A DNA stretch of 64,000 nt from Burkholderiaceae bacterium. GTDB lineage: Bacteria > Pseudomonadota > Gammaproteobacteria > Burkholderiales > Burkholderiaceae_F. Below the pieces are notes generated by a model. That model searched no databases. It had not been told where the DNA came from and saw only the letters and a list, made by a program, of their open reading frames with translations. Positions 53,401-60,819 of this stretch are shown here, piece by piece. A program made the position numbers and the translations under genes. Numbering within the stretch: position 1 is the stretch's first letter; the number at the start of each line of letters is the position of its first letter. The stretch is taken from positions 21,052 through 85,051 of the forward strand of contig JALHMQ010000023.1 of the NCBI GenBank assembly GCA_022843955.1. The letters run 5' to 3'.

Positions 53401-55090
53401 CCGGGTGCAAAGCCTCAGCGGCAGCGTGGCCGGTGCCGCCACCGTGTTCGTGCAGCAGCTGGCCTACCGCGGCGATGGCCAGCTTGCCAGCCAGCTGCTG
53501 GGCAGCCTGCAGACCGAGGCGATCGCCCGCGACACCGACGGCCTGGCGCGCGGCACCACCCTGACCGAGCCGCCTGCCGCCGCCAACGAAGACATCCCGC
53601 TGCCGCCCTGGGCGCTGGCGCTGCTGGCCCTGACGCTGCTCGGCGCGCTGTACCGGCAGCAGCAGCAAGCGCATGGCCATGCCGAGGCCAGTCGCCGGCT
53701 CCTCGCCTGGGCCGCGCTCGTCACCCTGAGCAGCACCCTGACCGTGCTGCCGCGGCAGGTGTGGGCGGTGGACCTGGCGCGCAGCTACGACGCCAACAAC
53801 AACCTCACCAGCCGCACCACCGCCGCCGGCACCACCACCTTCACCTACGACCGCCTGAACCGGCTCGCCAGTGAAGCCGGCCCGGCGCGCACCCAGACCT
53901 TCGGCTACGACCCCAACGGCAACCGCACCAGCGATGGCTCGGGCACCTATGTGCCGGCCCCCAGCAGCAACCGCTACGCCACCATCCGTGCCAGCACGGC
54001 CAGCTATGACGCGGCCGGCAACCTGCTCGCCCTGGCCACCGGCAGCCCGCTGGCGACAAGGACGTTTACCTACAACCAGGCCGGCCGCCTGAGCGAGGTG
54101 CGCCAGGGCGGCGTGCTGCTGGCCACCACCACCTACAACGCCAATGGCCAGCGCAGCCGCAAGACGCTGACGGCGCAGGGCGCGGCGGCGCTGGGCCTGC
54201 CGGCTGTCGCGCTGACGATCGTGTTCCACTACGACCTCTCAGGGAACCTGCTGGCTGAGACCAGCGGCAACGGCACGCCGATCCGCACCTATGTGTGGCG
54301 CGAGGCCGCCTCAGGGCCGCTGGCGGAGGCGCTGCTCGATCACCCGGTGGCGCAGATCGAGCATGCGAACAATGCGAACCTCGGCGGCAGCAACGGCACG
54401 GCGGTCGAGGCGGTGCTGTACCTCAGAACGGATGAACTGGCGACACCCAGAGAGGCAAGGAACGCGCAAGGCACTGTCATTTGGAGTTGGTACAGCGCGG
54501 CCTTCGGGGACACGAACCCGGCGGAAGACCCGGACGGCAACGGTCAGCGCACCATCGTCAACTTGCGCTTCCCGGGGCAATACGCCGACCAGGAAGCGGG
54601 GCTGCACTACAACTGGCATCGGTCGTACGATCCGGCTACGGGGAGGTATCTGGAGAGTGACCCGGTGGGGTTGGGAGGCGGACCGAATACATATCTGTAT
54701 GTTTACGCTTTACCGCTGCGTCTTGTGGACCGGACCGGCCTTATGGGTCAGGGTTCAGGACTTCGAGGTCCGACATATCCCGGCAGGCCACCGGGCGCCA
54801 CCCCGGCACAGCGGTCACCTGCTGCTTCGTGCCAAGGGGAATGGGCTAATCAAGGTTCAGAACCTATGCTGCCTGCAGTTCTCCGGTTATGCATCTGTTA
54901 TTGGCTTTGCATGGACTGTCAGTATGCGGTCGCTTGGTCGGGGAACATCAGGGATCTACCGTCGACTACAGGAATGCTCTTCTTTGATCCTTCGACGCGA
55001 CCAAGCGCGAGAGATGGCGACATTGAGACAGGAAATCGCTGCCTCTGTACTCGCAAACCAGGCCCGGAAACGGGGTGCCCGCCATGCTGA
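50456..55090 (+). CDS. Full-length Sec-exported RHS/YD-repeat protein with internal XrtH-type sorting signal and toxin-like tip
   Basis: A 1544-aa protein if ATG 50456 is used (AAGAGA upstream); ATGs at 50405 and 50495 are alternatives. A signal peptide (SWSILLLLAAAVAPFPTQA) indicates Sec export; there is no PAAR domain or VgrG, so this is not a T6SS-type Rhs. Order: DUF6531-like start (NPINHATGTKFWRDRDYAG near 165), YD repeats (about 295-1000), mid-protein signal EDIPLPPWAL plus two hydrophobic segments (about 1045-1105), more YD repeats, and the conserved RHS core end (LRFPGQYADQEAGLHYNWH; RYLESDPVGL at about 1400). The C-terminal tip of about 140 residues has 9 Cys and no known domain. The stop overlaps the next gene, a likely immunity gene. 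Confidence 0.9.
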   Translation: MCNSITFSLLTLRMTCKSWWEGVSAGFTSWSILLLLAAAVAPFPTQAALVWSDNATAPRQWRTAQEACRVGEGQRRLDELRGGSPSTQYRLVQTQISFIDTTEVFCRNVIERRASIIWLAEIYDSSVFAAGGADTCALGALFDPETGLCGSPKCNGPCAPTGCAVPNPINHATGTKFWRDRDYAGVGQHALQFERFYGSRDLANAGMGRTWRHSYAAMLVVLSDGSGGSVRAFRPDGRRLTFTITSGTASAEADVSERLVIVPQSGGAPPRWRLIDLDDRTETYTSEGRLESIADRAGQTITIVYRANGQIDYVRDQFNRRLTFAHDAAGRIASITDPNGSITTYGYDAQGRLSTVTRPDGRIRTYLYNEPLQTAGANLPDALTGLIDETGQRYATWTYDAQGRATSSRLGSGANTQRYQVAYNVNGTSTVTDPLGTARTYTSAVSFGVARLQNVSQPCATCGGSNVQAQTFDANGNVASRTDFNGNRTNFTYDLARNLETLRVEGLTSAGVTTLRTRTTTRQWHPTWRLPARIAEPKRITLYFYNGDSDGGTTLTCGATGALCRMRVHATNDQNGALGFGAAFTGTPREWNFTYNALGQKLTEDGPRTDVSDTTTWVHNATTGNPTEQRNALSHLTQFTSYDGNGRPLSLTDPNGVVTTFTYDWRGLLRTRTLAGQIITFDYTETGRLRRVTLGDGSWVEYGYDAAQRLVTLTDNLGQQRITTRDDAGNVTREETFNADGTPARVRNRSFDTLGRLAADIGAAGQSTGYTYDSHGNLRTVTEPRSTPAVPLVTTHDHDELNRLTQITDAASPAGQTRFTYDGLDQLLSVRAPNNATTTYTVDGLGNVTQEVSPDRGTTGYTHDAAGNVRTRTDARGITATYSYDALNRLTGITYPSAGENITLTWDSAAGCANGLGRLCQVTDAGGTTRHSYDARGNLVEVVRIELGQTTTTRFTYTLADRVATVATPTGKTLTVGRDALGRVQSLSGSVAGAATVFVQQLAYRGDGQLASQLLGSLQTEAIARDTDGLARGTTLTEPPAAANEDIPLPPWALALLALTLLGALYRQQQQAHGHAEASRRLLAWAALVTLSSTLTVLPRQVWAVDLARSYDANNNLTSRTTAAGTTTFTYDRLNRLASEAGPARTQTFGYDPNGNRTSDGSGTYVPAPSSNRYATIRASTASYDAAGNLLALATGSPLATRTFTYNQAGRLSEVRQGGVLLATTTYNANGQRSRKTLTAQGAAALGLPAVALTIVFHYDLSGNLLAETSGNGTPIRTYVWREAASGPLAEALLDHPVAQIEHANNANLGGSNGTAVEAVLYLRTDELATPREARNAQGTVIWSWYSAAFGDTNPAEDPDGNGQRTIVNLRFPGQYADQEAGLHYNWHRSYDPATGRYLESDPVGLGGGPNTYLYVYALPLRLVDRTGLMGQGSGLRGPTYPGRPPGATPAQRSPAASCQGEWANQGSEPMLPAVLRLCICYWLCMDCQYAVAWSGNIRDLPSTTGMLFFDPSTRPSARDGDIETGNRCLCTRKPGPETGCPPC
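52841..54660 (+). repeat. 1.82-kb RHS core duplication, copy 1
   Basis: This segment of the full-length RHS gene recurs at 55621-57440 with a constant offset of 2780 bp and no difference that I can find by reading. It contains the mid-protein sorting signal and the RHS core end. Divergence begins exactly after the codons for YLESD, at the start of the variable tip. Confidence 0.93.
53588..53769 (+). other. Mid-protein exosortase-type sorting signal in RHS protein
   Basis: Residues about 1045-1105 of the RHS protein read EDIPLPPWAL, a hydrophobic helix (ALLALTLLGALYR), a polar/basic loop (QQQQAHGHAEASRR), then a second helix (LLAWAALVTLSSTLTVL) ending PRQVWA. The first half is a PEP-CTERM-like tripartite signal and shares E-D-x-P-L-P-x-W-A-L with the protease beside xrtH. 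The second half looks like a signal peptide with a V-W-A cleavage site. This would allow a cut in mid-protein with both halves exported. Confidence 0.8.
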
Positions 55091-55593
55091 CGCCCTCTCG
55101 CTCCGTTCGGTTTCCTAAGTCATGTAGAGGAATCGCCTTAATCTTGTCGGCGGCGCTAATCGCGTGCGCTGCGTCGGCAGGAGACGACTTTGGATTTCTT
55201 GTCCCTGTAGATGCAACGGCGATTCGACGTGACGCCCACACTCCATCAAGCTACCAATTAACCTTCCAAGCAAGAAGAGATTATCCGGCAAAAGCAATCG
55301 ATGCCGACGCACTCCTACGTCTTGAGAGGCGAGGCTGGACACAGTGCAGGCCCGATCTTAGCTCTTGGGATTCTTTTTACGATGCAGCTCAAAAGCGTGT
55401 CTTGCATCAAGCGTCGTGGAACTGGCGAAGAGGAACGCAGCTACTGACTATGCATTTGCGATACTCCTCGCCCGCAGAAAGTACAAAACGGCTCCCATCA
55501 CCAAGTACGGATGTTCAGTACATCATCATTCTCGTTAACGAATATGGAAAGCAAATCGACGCGGCCATCCGAAAACTAGACCTGACCTGTTGA
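55084..55593 (+). CDS. Candidate immunity lipoprotein for RHS tip 1
   Basis: A 169-aa protein from ATG 55084, overlapping the RHS stop (ATGCTGA). The signal peptide has a lipobox-like LIAC (ILSAALIACAASAG), so it is probably a periplasmic lipoprotein. The mature part (DDFGFLVPVDATAIRRDA; RGWTQCRPDLSSWDSFYDAA) is not recognised. GC content is clearly lower than in the RHS core, as is usual for tip and immunity genes. Its tight linkage to the tip is the main evidence for an immunity role, and the location suggests the toxin acts outside the cytoplasm. Confidence 0.65.
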   Translation: MLTPSRSVRFPKSCRGIALILSAALIACAASAGDDFGFLVPVDATAIRRDAHTPSSYQLTFQARRDYPAKAIDADALLRLERRGWTQCRPDLSSWDSFYDAAQKRVLHQASWNWRRGTQLLTMHLRYSSPAESTKRLPSPSTDVQYIIILVNEYGKQIDAAIRKLDLTC

Positions 55594-55620
55594 ACGGCCA
55601 CGATCCCGCTCGTCACTACC

Positions 55621-57440
55621 CACGACCACGACGAGCTCAACCGCCTCACCCAGATCACCGACGCCGCCAGCCCCGCCGGCCAGACCCGCTTCACCTACGA
55701 CGGCCTCGACCAGTTGCTGTCGGTGCGCGCCCCCAACAACGCCACCACCACCTACACGGTCGACGGCCTGGGCAATGTCACCCAGGAGGTCAGCCCCGAC
55801 CGCGGCACCACCGGCTATACCCATGACGCCGCCGGCAACGTGCGCACCCGCACCGATGCGCGCGGCATCACCGCCACCTACAGCTACGACGCCCTCAACC
55901 GCCTCACCGGCATCACCTACCCCAGCGCCGGCGAGAACATCACCCTCACCTGGGACAGTGCCGCCGGCTGCGCCAACGGCCTCGGCCGCCTGTGCCAGGT
56001 CACCGATGCCGGCGGCACCACCCGCCACAGCTACGACGCCCGCGGCAACCTGGTCGAGGTCGTACGCATCGAGCTGGGCCAGACCACCACCACCCGCTTC
56101 ACCTACACCCTGGCCGACCGCGTTGCCACCGTCGCCACCCCCACCGGCAAGACCCTCACCGTCGGTCGCGATGCGCTGGGCCGGGTGCAAAGCCTCAGCG
56201 GCAGCGTGGCCGGTGCCGCCACCGTGTTCGTGCAGCAGCTGGCCTACCGCGGCGATGGCCAGCTTGCCAGCCAGCTGCTGGGCAGCCTGCAGACCGAGGC
56301 GATCGCCCGCGACACCGACGGCCTGGCGCGCGGCACCACCCTGACCGAGCCGCCTGCCGCCGCCAACGAAGACATCCCGCTGCCGCCCTGGGCGCTGGCG
56401 CTGCTGGCCCTGACGCTGCTCGGCGCGCTGTACCGGCAGCAGCAGCAAGCGCATGGCCATGCCGAGGCCAGTCGCCGGCTCCTCGCCTGGGCCGCGCTCG
56501 TCACCCTGAGCAGCACCCTGACCGTGCTGCCGCGGCAGGTGTGGGCGGTGGACCTGGCGCGCAGCTACGACGCCAACAACAACCTCACCAGCCGCACCAC
56601 CGCCGCCGGCACCACCACCTTCACCTACGACCGCCTGAACCGGCTCGCCAGTGAAGCCGGCCCGGCGCGCACCCAGACCTTCGGCTACGACCCCAACGGC
56701 AACCGCACCAGCGATGGCTCGGGCACCTATGTGCCGGCCCCCAGCAGCAACCGCTACGCCACCATCCGTGCCAGCACGGCCAGCTATGACGCGGCCGGCA
56801 ACCTGCTCGCCCTGGCCACCGGCAGCCCGCTGGCGACAAGGACGTTTACCTACAACCAGGCCGGCCGCCTGAGCGAGGTGCGCCAGGGCGGCGTGCTGCT
56901 GGCCACCACCACCTACAACGCCAATGGCCAGCGCAGCCGCAAGACGCTGACGGCGCAGGGCGCGGCGGCGCTGGGCCTGCCGGCTGTCGCGCTGACGATC
57001 GTGTTCCACTACGACCTCTCAGGGAACCTGCTGGCTGAGACCAGCGGCAACGGCACGCCGATCCGCACCTATGTGTGGCGCGAGGCCGCCTCAGGGCCGC
57101 TGGCGGAGGCGCTGCTCGATCACCCGGTGGCGCAGATCGAGCATGCGAACAATGCGAACCTCGGCGGCAGCAACGGCACGGCGGTCGAGGCGGTGCTGTA
57201 CCTCAGAACGGATGAACTGGCGACACCCAGAGAGGCAAGGAACGCGCAAGGCACTGTCATTTGGAGTTGGTACAGCGCGGCCTTCGGGGACACGAACCCG
57301 GCGGAAGACCCGGACGGCAACGGTCAGCGCACCATCGTCAACTTGCGCTTCCCGGGGCAATACGCCGACCAGGAAGCGGGGCTGCACTACAACTGGCATC
57401 GGTCGTACGATCCGGCTACGGGGAGGTATCTGGAGAGTGA
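55621..57440 (+). repeat. 1.82-kb RHS core duplication, copy 2
   Basis: Copy of 52841-54660 at a constant 2780-bp offset, apparently identical. Apparent lack of synonymous change implies a recent duplication or ongoing gene conversion. Confidence 0.93.
56368..56549 (+). other. Second copy of mid-protein exosortase-type sorting signal
   Basis: The same EDIPLPPWAL signal and second helix as at 53588-53769, carried in orphan cassette 2 as part of the duplicated core. Confidence 0.78.
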
Positions 57441-57808
57441 TCCGCTGGGGATCGACGGAACGATCAATACCTACGCTTACGTAGAAAGTCGACCGCTGGT
57501 CTGGGTCGATGCTGACGGCGAGGCGCCTCGCCGTTGCCCACCTCGTGTGTACTCAGCGCTGCGCGGGGCCGTGGTCCTGTTCTGCAAGACGCTGCCTTCT
57601 TGTTGTGAGCAGTCTGACAGCTGCGACGCGCTTAAACTCAAGATCCTTCTTAAGCGACTTTGCATCAATGCGCAAGAGCAACTATCGCGACGCTGCTTTC
57701 CAGACGATCAGACCCACAAGCAGAGAATCGAGGATGCACGCAGAGGTATTGATCGGTGCCGCGACATCCTTGCCTCGAAAAATTGCGACTCTTGCGAGGT
57801 AGGTACAA

Positions 57809-58267
57809 GTGGCGACGAAGACCGACAGTGCGCCTCGTAGATCACTTGAACAGTCGATCACGCAAGCGTTTCGAACGGAGAGGCCGCAACGCCTGGTTTT
57901 TGGTCAGGCCTGGGAAGACGAAGACATTGAAAAGGAATTCGCTTCTGTCACCACGTGGGCTGGAAATGGCCTATTGCTTGGGCGGTTTCATGATGCCCTT
58001 GCCAACTTCAACGCTTCGGCCTTTCTTTGGATCTTGCCTGGATACTTGACTACTGCCATAGAGATGCCCGAGTCGCAAGTGGCCGATAGCCTGATCGATC
58101 ATCTAGCGGGGAGAGATGCAGGAAGTGTATGGAAGAATCGGTTAGCCATCATGACGCCCGATCAGCGCCGGGTTGTTCGCCAAGCTCTAACTTATCTGTC
58201 AAGGCACAGGCTGATGCAACAGGACCGCGCGATGCAGGAGGCGCTGCGGAAGTGGGCCGCCGACTAA
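57809..58267 (+). CDS. Candidate immunity protein for RHS tip 2
   Basis: A 152-aa protein from GTG 57809, with GAGGTAGGT before it; it overlaps the tip-2 reading by 32 bp. There is no signal peptide. The pattern RLVFGQAWEDEDIEKEF, then FLWILPGYLTTAIEM and a C-terminal helix (RRVVRQALTYLSRHRLMQQD) is reminiscent of DUF6714-type small proteins found as immunity genes, from memory. GC content is lower than in the RHS core. Being cytoplasmic it would protect against a toxin acting inside the cell. Confidence 0.65.
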   Translation: MATKTDSAPRRSLEQSITQAFRTERPQRLVFGQAWEDEDIEKEFASVTTWAGNGLLLGRFHDALANFNASAFLWILPGYLTTAIEMPESQVADSLIDHLAGRDAGSVWKNRLAIMTPDQRRVVRQALTYLSRHRLMQQDRAMQEALRKWAAD

Positions 58268-58414
58268 CCACTCTGGCCAAGAGGCCGTGGTTCCCTTTCG
58301 CGCTGAACGATTAGACGAGCGGGAGCTGCCGTACTCAGCGGCAACACGGGCCAGCTAGCCGCCGGCCAGCGATCGACACGGCCCAAGGTGCGGCAGCCCT
58401 GAGCCTTCGCGCTC

Positions 58415-59319
58415 GCGACCTGAGCGGGAACCTGCTGGCGGAGACCAGCGGCAGCGGCACGCCGATCCGCACCTATGTGTGGCGGGAGGCGGCCTCAGTG
58501 CCGCTGGCGGAGACGATGCTCGATCATCCGGTGGCGCAGATCGAGCATGCGAACAATGCGGCGCTGGGGGGAAGCAACGGCACGGGCGCCGAGGCGGTGC
58601 TGTACCTCAGAACGGATGAGCTGGCCACGCCCAGAGAGGCGAGAAACGTCACGGGCACCGTGGTGTGGTCCTGGACCAGCGCGGCCTTCGGGGACACGAA
58701 CCCGGCCGAAGACCCGGACGGCAACGGCCAGCGCACGATCGTCAACCTGCGCTTCCCGGGGCAGTACGCCGACCAGGAAGCGGGGCTGCACTACAACGGG
58801 CATCGGTCGTACGATCCGGCCACGGGGCGGTATCTGGAGAGTGATCCGATTGGGTTGATGGGCGGAGCCAACACCTTCGCTTACGTTTTCCTTAGTCCGC
58901 TTATGCTCGCAGATCCACTCGGTCTCGACGTTCGTGTTTGCTTCTTTCCTGGCGGCCCCGGGCATGTCGGCATCGGTTTGACAACCGAGAGTGGTACGTA
59001 TGGCTTTTACCCGACCCCGGGTAACCGACTACGGTCGCTGCGCGGCGACGTTCCTGGTGAAATTCGTCGAGACCCAACATCGCCGGACGCGAGATGCAAA
59101 ACCGCGGCAGCCGATCCTGAGCAAGATGCATGTGTAGTCACTTGCCGGCTCAGGAGAATAGAGACGCCTGGCAACTACAACCTGTATACACGTCAATGTA
59201 CTTCATTTGTTCGAGAATGCCTTATCGAGTGCGGATTCTCGGGCGGGCTGCCCAGAGCGCCAATACCAGAAGGCTGGTTTGATTCTCTACCCTATCCCCT
59301 CTCGCCAGTATCGCAATGA
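58415..59319 (+). pseudogene. Orphan RHS core remnant and tip 3 with permuted NlpC/P60-like domain
   Basis: RHS core homology starts abruptly near 58417 (D-L-S-G-N-L-L-A-E) without a start codon and continues to RYLESDPIGL. The nucleotide sequence differs from copies 1 and 2 at scattered sites, so it is an older copy. The tip (about 140 residues, 7 Cys) contains GGPGHVGIGLTTESGTYGF and later NYNLYTRQCTSFVREC. His before Cys is the order of circularly permuted NlpC/P60 (papain-like) enzymes, so a peptidase, amidase or acyltransferase toxin is plausible. The stretch 58315-58414 holds weak core-like remnants (LSGNTGQLAAGQ). Confidence 0.72.
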
Positions 59320-59852
59320 TTAATTCTCCAACCGATCTGGCGCGGCGACAGGCAGTGACTTGGGGGCTTAGAGGCGCAGTATCGGGAGCCATAGTGTCTC
59401 TCTCGCTTGCATCGATCACACAGGCGGCGAGCGGGGCGTTGTACTTGGCCGGATTTAGCGCTTCCTATTGGGCGTGGCAGCTATCGTTTGTCTTCGTGCC
59501 TGCGTCCGTTCTTCTTTTGATTCCGCCAGTTTCTACCGTCCACTGGTGGCTGACAGTGCTCCTCGTCGCGCTTTTTAACTTCTTGCTTTATGGATTCTTG
59601 TTCTTCGCACTTGCAAAGGCACTTAGTAGCCTTCTCGCCTACTTGGCGCTGAGCATCTCGGTTTTGGGCTTAATGATTGCTCTCCACGGCGCGTTTAGCA
59701 TTCCTAGATCACTTATGTCGTCGCCAGAGGATGGGCTTGATGTTTCCGTTTCTCTCGCCTCTCATTGGACGCTGCTAGCCGTTGCACTTGCGCTAGCTAC
59801 CACGGTCTTCGCCGTAGCGTTCCATCAAGGGCGACGCGCTCGGCCTCAGTGA
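59316..59852 (+). CDS. Candidate membrane immunity protein for RHS tip 3
   Basis: A 178-aa protein from ATG 59316 in an ATGA overlap with tip 3. About five hydrophobic segments are visible (LYLAGFSASYWAWQLSFVFV; FVPASVLLLIPP; WWLTVLLVALFNFLLYGFLF; YLALSISVLGLMIAL; TLLAVALALATTVFAVAF). The GC content is low compared with the core. A membrane immunity protein fits a toxin acting at the periplasmic face or the membrane. No family is recognised. Confidence 0.65.
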   Translation: MINSPTDLARRQAVTWGLRGAVSGAIVSLSLASITQAASGALYLAGFSASYWAWQLSFVFVPASVLLLIPPVSTVHWWLTVLLVALFNFLLYGFLFFALAKALSSLLAYLALSISVLGLMIALHGAFSIPRSLMSSPEDGLDVSVSLASHWTLLAVALALATTVFAVAFHQGRRARPQ

Positions 59853-59861
59853 TGTCAAGCG

Positions 59862-60110
59862 ATGTGCCTGCACCTGACCGAAATGCGCGGGCGAGTAATC
59901 ATGGCTGGTCTGCAGCGCTGTTACGACGAATGTGGCGCGCTTGTTGCGTTAGGTTGGGGCTTCTCAGACGGCGGGACACGCTGGATCTTCGACCGCAACT
60001 ACTCGCGACAGTGGACGGGTCAGGTCAACCGCGGATCCAACCCGCCGCAGCTTGATGACTTCCCGTGGCCGCCACCACCTCGTGGCGGAGACCGTCCGCG
60101 GCGACGCTGA
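59862..60110 (+). CDS. Short tip-like remnant (tip 4), no core attached
   Basis: An 82-residue reading from ATG 59862 (a second Met at 59901 is possible), 9 bp after the previous gene and 1 bp before the next. It contains LQRCYDECGALVALGWGF and a proline-rich basic tail. No RHS core precedes it. Its place between two immunity-like genes suggests the end of a lost cassette, but it may also be a small independent gene. Confidence 0.4.
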   Translation: MCLHLTEMRGRVIMAGLQRCYDECGALVALGWGFSDGGTRWIFDRNYSRQWTGQVNRGSNPPQLDDFPWPPPPRGGDRPRRR

Positions 60111-60111
60111 C

Positions 60112-60792
60112 ATGCGCCCTTACTTGTTACTCGGTTTTCTTCTGACTTTCGCAATAGCCGCGTGCTCGGAAAGAGTGACCGGACCGAGCCAAGCTCTTGA
60201 GGGGCAGCGAGAAGTTCCGATCGGAAAGCTAGAGCGCTCGGCGAAGGAAGGCGACGCTCAATCTCAGTTCGAGTTGGCGACGCAGTACGACTTTGGTTCC
60301 GATGGCGTACGAAAGGACCCGGACAAGGCCGTTACTTGGTACAGAAAGGCAGCCGAACAGAACCATCCGTCGGCACTGCATAACCTCGGGACGATGTATC
60401 GCGATGGCATCGGTGTGCCCGTCGATGTCGAGACGGCGGCTTACCTCCTTGGACGAGCCGCTGAGCAAGGTCACCCGGCGGCAATGCACAGCCTTGGTTG
60501 GATGTTCTTCGAGGGAACAGGTGTTGAGAAGGACGAATCGGCAGCAATGGCGCTTTGGCGCCGGGCGGCTCAGACAGGCAACGCAAATGCCATGAACGCC
60601 ATGGGCCATGCACTTCTGTATCGGAAGAGAGAGAAGGTTGAAGCGCTCGCATGGTTCCGTTTGGCCGCCAAGTATGGCGATCGCCTTGCGCCACAAAACG
60701 CAACCAACCTGCAGCAGAGACTCACGCCCGATGAAATCGCCGCAGCTGATAAGGCGCAGGCCCAGATTGAGGCGACGTTCGCGCTGAAGTGA
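60112..60792 (+). CDS. Sel1-repeat lipoprotein, candidate immunity protein 4
   Basis: A 226-aa protein from ATG 60112. A lipoprotein signal (LLLGFLLTFAIAACSERV) is followed by about four Sel1-like repeats: AKEGDAQSQFELATQYDFGS, PDKAVTWYRKAAEQNHPSA, GRAAEQGHPAAMHSLGWMF and RRAAQTGNANAMNAMGHAL. Sel1-repeat proteins are known as immunity partners of some polymorphic and T6SS toxins, and the position in the array supports that role here. It would act in the periplasm. Confidence 0.72.
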   Translation: MRPYLLLGFLLTFAIAACSERVTGPSQALEGQREVPIGKLERSAKEGDAQSQFELATQYDFGSDGVRKDPDKAVTWYRKAAEQNHPSALHNLGTMYRDGIGVPVDVETAAYLLGRAAEQGHPAAMHSLGWMFFEGTGVEKDESAAMALWRRAAQTGNANAMNAMGHALLYRKREKVEALAWFRLAAKYGDRLAPQNATNLQQRLTPDEIAAADKAQAQIEATFALK

Positions 60793-60819
60793 CAGATGAT
60801 CGCTCGACAGCCGCGTCAG

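Larger units (their letters stand above)
55594..57840 (+). pseudogene. Orphan RHS core and tip cassette 2 (no start codon)
   Basis: Reading in the frame of the RHS core, the sequence opens directly after the immunity-1 stop (55591-55593) with no start codon, joins the duplicated core near 55606 and runs to a stop at 57838-57840. It keeps the mid-protein sorting signal (56368-56549). After RYLESDPLGI the tip differs fully from tip 1: about 130 residues with 11 Cys (CCEQSDSCDALKL; RCRDILASKNCDSC), function unknown. It looks like a silent cassette that could replace tip 1 by recombination through the identical core. Confidence 0.82.

Noticed and set aside
50372..54229. Very long open reading on the minus strand opposite the RHS gene (over 1200 codons), repeated at 55576-57009
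   Set aside because: It is the antisense of GC-rich, third-position-biased RHS coding sequence. The product is G/A/V-rich with no domain, and the plus-strand protein has clear YD repeats and signal peptide.
50456..55090. T6SS-delivered Rhs effector
   Set aside because: There is no PAAR domain, VgrG, EagR chaperone or T6SS gene nearby, and the protein has a Sec signal peptide.
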